Positions 58,383 to 64,000 of a stretch of DNA of 64,000 bases are shown in pieces (positions within the stretch are counted from its first letter, which is position 1; each line of letters begins with the position of its first letter). The DNA lies in the NCBI GenBank assembly GCA_027559495.1, contig JAMXSV010000017.1:558001-622000 (forward strand), in the 5' to 3' direction. The DNA comes from Aurifilum marmelostoma (Eukaryota > Ascomycota > Sordariomycetes > Diaporthales > Cryphonectriaceae). The notes under the pieces are model-generated. The model had not been told where the DNA came from. It did no database searches and was given only the letters and a program-made list of their open reading frames with translations. A program made the translations under genes and the position numbers.

Positions 58383-61132
58383 TCACCTGTCCTCCTTGAA
58401 AGCCGGCGCGCCAGCTGGAGGGTCGTCGATGATGCTGCCCTCGTTCGGTGGCGGTGGAGGTGCGCTCTTGGAGCCGTCAAAGTATTTTGTGAACTCCTCC
58501 TTGTCTGCAAAAGGCCTGGGGCCCAGCAGGCGCACCATGTCGTCGCGCGTCAGCATCTCCTTCCTCAGCAGCTCCTCCGCCACGATGCCGACCTCCTTCT
58601 TCTTCTCCGTAAGCAGGTCCTTGCACTGCTTGTACGCCACGTCCACGATGCGGCGGACCTCGGCGTCGATCTTCTGTGCCGTGTCCTCCGCGAAGGGCTT
58701 GTTGAACTGGTTCTTGTCCTGGTCGAAGTGGATCGGCCCCAGCTTCTCCGACATGCCCCATCGTGTCACCATGTTGGTTGCCGTGGCCGTGACCTTGTGG
58801 AAGTCATCGCTCGCACCCGTCGTCACGGTCGGGAAGTGGAGTTCCTCCGAGATGCGCCCGCCCAGTGTCATGGCCATGCGGTCCATGAGTTGCTTGGTGG
58901 TCATGAGGTACGCATCGCCCACCGGCAGGTACTGTGCGTAGCCGAGCGCACCCTTGCCACGTGGGATGATGGAGACCTTGAGCAGAGGGTCGGCATACTC
59001 AAAGTACCACCCACAGATGGCGTGACCCGCTTCGTGGTACGCCACTGTTCTTCTCTCCTCGGGATTGAGCACCAGTGACTTTCGCTCCAGACCGCCAATG
59101 ACCCGCTCAATCGCCTGCTCAAAGTGAACCATGGTCACTGTTTCGGCATTCGCTCGTGCAGCTGTGTAGAGGAAATGTCAGTTATGTGCGTATAAACAAA
59201 TGTAGACAAGATTCTCGGGGGACACATACCAACGAGAGCTGCTTCATTGACGGCATTGGCAATATCCGCACCAGAGAAGCCGGGTGTCAGGGCAGCGAGC
59301 CGCCCGCAGAGATACTCCATATCCTCCTTGGTGACAATCTTGGACAGGTGTACCTTGAAGATGTCTGCACGGCCTTGCATGGTCGGCCTGTCGATGTGAA
59401 TCTGCCTGTCGAAACGGCCAGGTCGCATCAGAGCCTGGTCAAGCACGTCTGGCCTGTTGGTACCCGCTAGCACAACGATCTGCTCCTGCGTGTTGAAGCC
59501 GTCCATCTCCGTGAGGATCTGGTTCAGCGTTGCCTCGCGCTCCTCGTTTCCGCCAAAGTTCTTGTTTCCATCCGATCGTGACCGGCCGATGGCATCGATC
59601 TCATCAATGAAGACGATGCAGGGCGCGTTCTTCCTGGCCTGGGCAAAGAGGTCGCGCACTCGCGATGCACCGACACCCACAAACATCTCCACGAACTCGG
59701 AACCGCTGACGCTGAAGAACGGTACGCCCGACTCGCCGGCAGTCGCTTTTGCGAGCAGCGTCTTACCGGTACCGGGAGGACCAGACAGGATTGCGCCGCG
59801 CGGGATCTTGGCGCCTAGTCGCTGGAAGCGCTCCGGCTGCTTTAGGAAGGCGACAAACTCCATGATCTCGACCTTGGCCTCGTCCATGCCCGCGATATCG
59901 GCAAACTTGACCTTGACCGCGGTCTCGTGGTTGTACATCTTGGCCTTGCTCTTTCCGAAGCCAAACATACCGCCCCCAGCACCGCCGCCGCCAGGTCCGC
60001 GCCGTGAGGCGTAGTAGATCAGACCGACGAGGAGCAGGGTGGGACCAAATGCCATGATGAGGTTGCCGAGCTGGCTCTCGCCAGCGTACGTGACCGGGAT
60101 CCTCTCCGTCGAGGGGATGCCAAGCTCCTCCTGCGCCTGGTCCAGATGTCTCTCGAAAGTCTCAACGGACCCGATGGAAACGTAAAAGTGGAATCCTGGG
60201 TTCGCAGCCACGCTGTCCGGGTACATGGACCGTGTGGCTTCCTGGTCCAGGTCCACTCGCACCTTGCGGCCCATCACCACCAGCTTCTCGACCAACCCCT
60301 TGTCCAGGTAGTTCCTCCTGAGCTCCTGCCAGCTGATGTCGCGCGTCTCGTTCGGGAAGACCATGCTCCACAGGGGATAGAAGAGCGCAGCCGCCAGGAT
60401 CCAGCCCAGAAGATCGCTTGCGTCCAGGACCTTGACGTTGGGGTCCTTGTCCAGCCTGGCCTTCTGGTCCTTCTTCCTGCTGCCCTCGTCCTTGGCGCCC
60501 TGCTGCCCAGCCTCACTCCCCTCGTCGTTGGACTTGTTCTCCTGCTGTCCGCCGAACCTTGGCTCGCTCGAGTCAAACATATCCGTCGCATCCTTCCTGG
60601 CCATCTTCTCCGCTAGCTTGTGTGCTATCCTGGCCGCCTTCATCGCATCGCCGATGGTCAGCCCGACGCTGGCCTGTTTCTGCAGCAGGTCCTGCAGCTC
60701 CTGTGGCGCGCCTGTGGTCTTGATATCCCGGGTGACCTCCGAGAAGAGCTCGCGCTGGCGCACGGGCACCAGCACGCGCATCTTGTCGAGCGTCTCCAGC
60801 TCTTGCTCGGACAGGAACACCCATCCCTCGGGCAGCTTGGGCGGCTTATTATGGCTGCTGCTCTTCTTGTCCACCTCCTCTTTTGATGGGGGGTCCTCGT
60901 GCGTGGACTTCACCTCGCCGGCTGAGTCTTTCGACTCATCCTTGGGCTTCTCTGGTGGCGTCGGGTCTGTCGAGTAGAAACAGCGGCGCGGGAGGAGGTA
61001 TGCTGATGACGATGGCGCAGGTGATATTCTTGGTATTCTTGCGCCGCGTGCACTTATTCTCGAGGTTGTGGACAGGGAGGAGATTGCGATGCGCGCAACT
61101 TGCCGCGCAGACGGCCTTAATATCGACGACAT
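58383..61132 (-). CDS. Mitochondrial m-AAA protease subunit (Yta12/AFG3L2 type)
   Basis: The m-AAA protease is a hexameric, ATP-driven zinc metalloprotease of the mitochondrial inner membrane. It degrades misfolded membrane proteins and matures others such as MrpL32. Exons 61132-59230 and 59161-58383 join in phase to give 893 aa. A Ser/Arg-rich presequence is followed by a long charged region, then a transmembrane pair (LLGWILAAALFYPLWSMVF; MAFGPTLLLVGLIYYA). The AAA domain shows Walker A GPPGTGKTLL, Walker B VFIDEIDAIG and the second region of homology NRPDVLDQALMRPGRFDRQI. The zinc site HEAGH lies in RRTVAYHEAGHAICGW. The wording around DDFHKVT leans towards Yta12 rather than Yta10, but I do not insist. 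I use the ATG at 61132; the GTG one codon earlier is not a start. Confidence 0.95.
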
Positions 61133-61966
61133 CACGCTGCGTGGCCTCTGTGAGAGGGCGTGTATGTGTGAATGTGTATGCGCGTGTGTGTCGAGAGTGG
61201 GGGAGGCACAGATCAGGTCGCTGCGGGTGGCGGAGAAAAGGCGTGGTGGTTTGACTCAATGAAAAGAGCCCCGCGAAGGGAAGTTGAATGTGGTCGGACG
61301 ATACCCGCGCTATCGCATGCAGGGTGATCCACTGGATTGTGAGCTGGTTTAAAGGAGAGAAATAGAGGGAGAGATGACGTTTGGAAGTGAACGAGAAGTG
61401 GACTCGGTCGCCCTCGTGCCCGTTTGATCTGGTGTTGCGGCTCTTCCGGAGGTGGTTCGAGTAGTTCTCGCAAGGCGCCGAGCTCGCCTGCAGAGTCACT
61501 TTTGCAGCTAACGGGTTACCAGCATCATAGACGGCTCATGACTAAGCCGGAGAAATAACACTCTAACCCCGGCACTCCCTCTGCCTCGCGTCTAGGGTAC
61601 TCTTTCTAATTTTACAGTGTTCATGACCTCGACTATTGGACCTTCAACACATTAGAAGCATAGTAAGTAAAATTTTCAGAGCTCAAGAATTTTCGTCACT
61701 GTCAATGATTTGGATATGTACGTGTGTAGATAATAATTACAATTCATCTCATCTCAAGGGAAAGACTTCCAACATGTGACCTTCGAGAGTCGAGAAGGTC
61801 TGCTGAGTGCGGCCTCATTATTTTGTTTCCCCATGCCGCCGAAAACAACCATTACAAGAAGTGAGAAGCGACGCAGACTTTTTTCCCTTGCATTCTGTCA
61901 TGAAGTTCCAACAAAACACCCTGCTCAAACGCCTCGATAGAGTACCTGCTCATGTCTCTCTCTCTC
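61133..61966. other. Intergenic region upstream of the m-AAA protease
   Basis: This spacer should hold the m-AAA promoter and the 3' UTR of the transcription factor gene to the right. A CATAGTAAGTA word occurs near 61660. No gene is supported. Confidence 0.5.
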
Positions 61967-64000
61967 TCATCGGCTCCCATCAAAATTACCATTCTCAACA
62001 CTCGGATACGCGCCACCACTCATCTCCGCCCAGTCCCAGTCGAAACTCATAGGCAGCGAATACAAGTCCTGCGGTATTAGGGGTTGTAAGAAGGCCTGAT
62101 TCGGAGCTGGCGGAGACTGCAGCGGCGGCGGTGGTACGTTGTCAAGCTGCCCAAACCCAGTCAAGTCTGCAAATGATGTGAATTCCATCGGCTCGCCAGC
62201 GCCGAAATCGGTGCTCCACCCAGGAGGTGCGCTGCCTGGCGACGGGCTAAGGCTGTTGGCAGTTAGCGGGCTGTAATCCGCCCCTTCGCTGCGGTTTGGC
62301 GGCGACAAGTGGTCGGGATGCTGGCGAGGTGTTGTTGTGTTCACTGCCATCGGACGAGGTGTCTGCGTCGACGATGACTGGATGGAAGATTTGCCAGCCG
62401 TGGCCATCGACCGTGAGTTGGAGCTGCTGGACTTGCCAGCCTGGGACTGTTCTGCGTTCTTGCGCTTCCGACGACCGGCATTGTCCTTTTCTGCCTTCTC
62501 GATCATCACCTTGCTGATGCGTTCGAACTCTGAGCAGATCCCGAGCATCCGGTGAACCCCCCCAGTTTCGACTTCCTGGCCAAGGGCAGACAAGAAGGTA
62601 ACCACCATACCCAGCAGTCTGGTATCGGACCGCGCTCGAGGGTCGAGAGGATTTTGTAATATGTTACCAAACAGGGTCACAAGTGCAGAAACGGGGAAGT
62701 AGAGCACCATCCTGAAGACATCGTGTTAGTGCTTGTCTGTGGTTTAAAAAAATGCAGGATGTTATAGGTCAAATTTACCAAACAACGGACGAGTCGCCTT
62801 CAGGTATGTACTTGAGCAACGATATGATCGCCCTAGCGGCCGAGGTACACAGGGCCGCCGAGTTGAAGACCCTAGGGTTCAGAGGCTTCGCGTTCAACCC
62901 CTGGATGGCGTAGTTGGAGAGCCGACTGGTCCAGTATCCGCGGTGGACCGACATGCGGTGTATCGTTGTCAGGCAGTTGTAGTAGGTGAAGTGCAGCATG
63001 ACGACGTGCAGGATCAACGGGGTGTGCGACGCTTGAATCTCATTCTCGGGCCGGTACTCGATAGGCATCCGGTCCTTCCAATCCTCGAGCTCTTGGTCAA
63101 GTTCGCCGATGGTCTGCAACAGCTCGCCGTCTGACTGCTTGGTGGCTTTCGTCGCGTACAGTCTCTTGTAGACTTTGCTCTCGATCAAAGCCAACTCGCA
63201 CATGACGCGGAACAGGTTCATCTTCCCCTTGCCATCAGCCAGGGGAATGTTGCCGATATTGTCTTCTGGGTCGGGGTCGGGAAGATCGACGTTCATATCG
63301 TCGTCATCTTGTGCGAAGGGCCGACCGGATCGAAGGCAGAGGTCCTTGTCCAACATGTAGCCGATCCAGAAAACCCTTTTCCTCTGCTCGATCTCGATGG
63401 GGTTCAGATTGAAGCCCGTCCCCCGCTTGTGCAGTCCAATGTTGTGTGAGAGGCGTATAGCAGTGCCGACAAGTAGTGTTGACGGCTGGGGGTTGGGGGT
63501 GCCCTGCATGAATAGTGCCATCCCGAGCAGTGCTTGGACGCTCAGCAGGTCGGTGTTGCGCATCGACAGCTCCGAGAAGACGGCCATGGCGTTCTTCATG
63601 TAGCCCCAGGCCTTCTCATCTTCCTCGGCCGGCACCAAGTTACTCATCACTCGTAGCCGGTGGGCGATGGCGAACGCAACGTTCAAGCTCGCCCACCACC
63701 CAGAGCCGGCATAGGGATCCTTCGAGTACTGTCTCTCCACAAGATGCATGAAAGTGGGGCGGTGAAACAATGGGAACATGCAGTTGAAGTTGTCGAAGTA
63801 GTCGTTGAGAAGCGACATTGCTTCGTGCTTGGGAGGGAGCGGCAGAAAGACGGGTCGCTGAAACAGGTCAGCGAATACCTCCGGTTTCCAATTGTTCCAC
63901 TTGTGGTCGTCCATGGAGACATGAGAGATCATCTGCTGGAAAGACCTGTCGCCCGTCCTCTCGTTCACCCACTGGATACCTTTGGGCGAGAAGATGGAGA
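61967..64000 (-). CDS. Fungal-specific transcription factor (C-terminal part, runs off right edge)
   Basis: This is a partial fungal transcription factor carrying the middle homology region typical of Zn2Cys6 regulators. The reading frame is open to position 64000, so the N-terminus and any zinc cluster lie outside the window. Exons 64000-62779 and 62711-61967 join in phase (TG+G rebuilds a tryptophan). Visible blocks include LLNDYFDNFNCMFPLFHRPT, GSGWWASLNVAFAIAHRL, LVGTAIRLSHNIGLHKRG, EIEQRKRVFWIGYMLDKDLC and SGRPFAQDDDDMNVDLPDP. The C-terminal 200 residues are rich in Ser, Pro, Gln and basic patches (RRKRKNAEQ), ending with an acidic/aromatic SFDWDWAEM that could activate transcription. 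Its target pathway cannot be told from this sequence. Confidence 0.88.

Overview
The window is nuclear DNA from a filamentous ascomycete, most likely a Sordariomycete (Pezizomycotina). Genes carry short introns (about 55 to 135 nt) with GTAAGT-like donors and CTAAC/CTGAC-like branch sites. The protein set (Vac8, Snf4, Tof1, Shg1, a fungal homeobox factor, a fungal Zn-cluster-type regulator) is typical of that group. I see no bacterial, viral or transposon genes, no CRISPR array, and no convincing tRNA or rRNA gene. Exon coordinates below were built by hand from splice signals and reading phase; without transcripts they remain predictions.

Left part, 0.5-31.1 kb, is gene-dense with twelve genes. 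In order they are: a membrane PhoD-like phosphatase (+), a 1215-aa RhoGAP protein (-), the AMPK gamma subunit Snf4 (-), the armadillo protein Vac8 (+), mitochondrial inner-membrane protease subunit Imp1 (-), a membrane-anchored thioredoxin (-), mitochondrial initiation factor IF3 (+), eIF2B delta Gcd2 (+), a small complex I-like membrane protein (-), a COMPASS Shg1 protein with a giant Arg-rich tail (+), the fork-protection factor Tof1 (-), and a mitochondrial 3-hydroxyacyl-CoA dehydrogenase (+). Several pairs are divergent and share intergenic promoter regions (snf4/vac8, trx/IF3, complex I-like/shg1, tof1/HADH).

Middle part, 31.1-53.4 kb, is strikingly gene-poor. One gene, a homeobox transcription factor at 45.8-48.0 kb, sits behind about 14.6 kb of non-coding sequence and ahead of about 5.4 kb more. 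The last 866 nt before its start codon contain no ATG, which suggests a long 5' leader cleared of upstream starts. The desert also holds nearly all the long poly-G/C runs in the window.

Right part, 53.4-64 kb, has four minus-strand genes: a proline iminopeptidase with an apparent one-base frameshift, a Bor1/SLC4-type anion transporter, a mitochondrial m-AAA protease, and a fungal transcription factor that runs off the right edge.

Five or six genes act in or on mitochondria (Imp1, IF3, complex I-like, HADH, m-AAA, possibly the thioredoxin). Others serve nutrient and energy signalling (Snf4, PhoD), cell polarity (RhoGAP), vacuole biology (Vac8), and chromatin and replication (Shg1, Tof1). The most interesting signals are the regulatory desert around the homeobox gene, its ATG-free leader, a telomere-like motif in the tof1/HADH promoter, and two single-base frameshifts at homopolymers.
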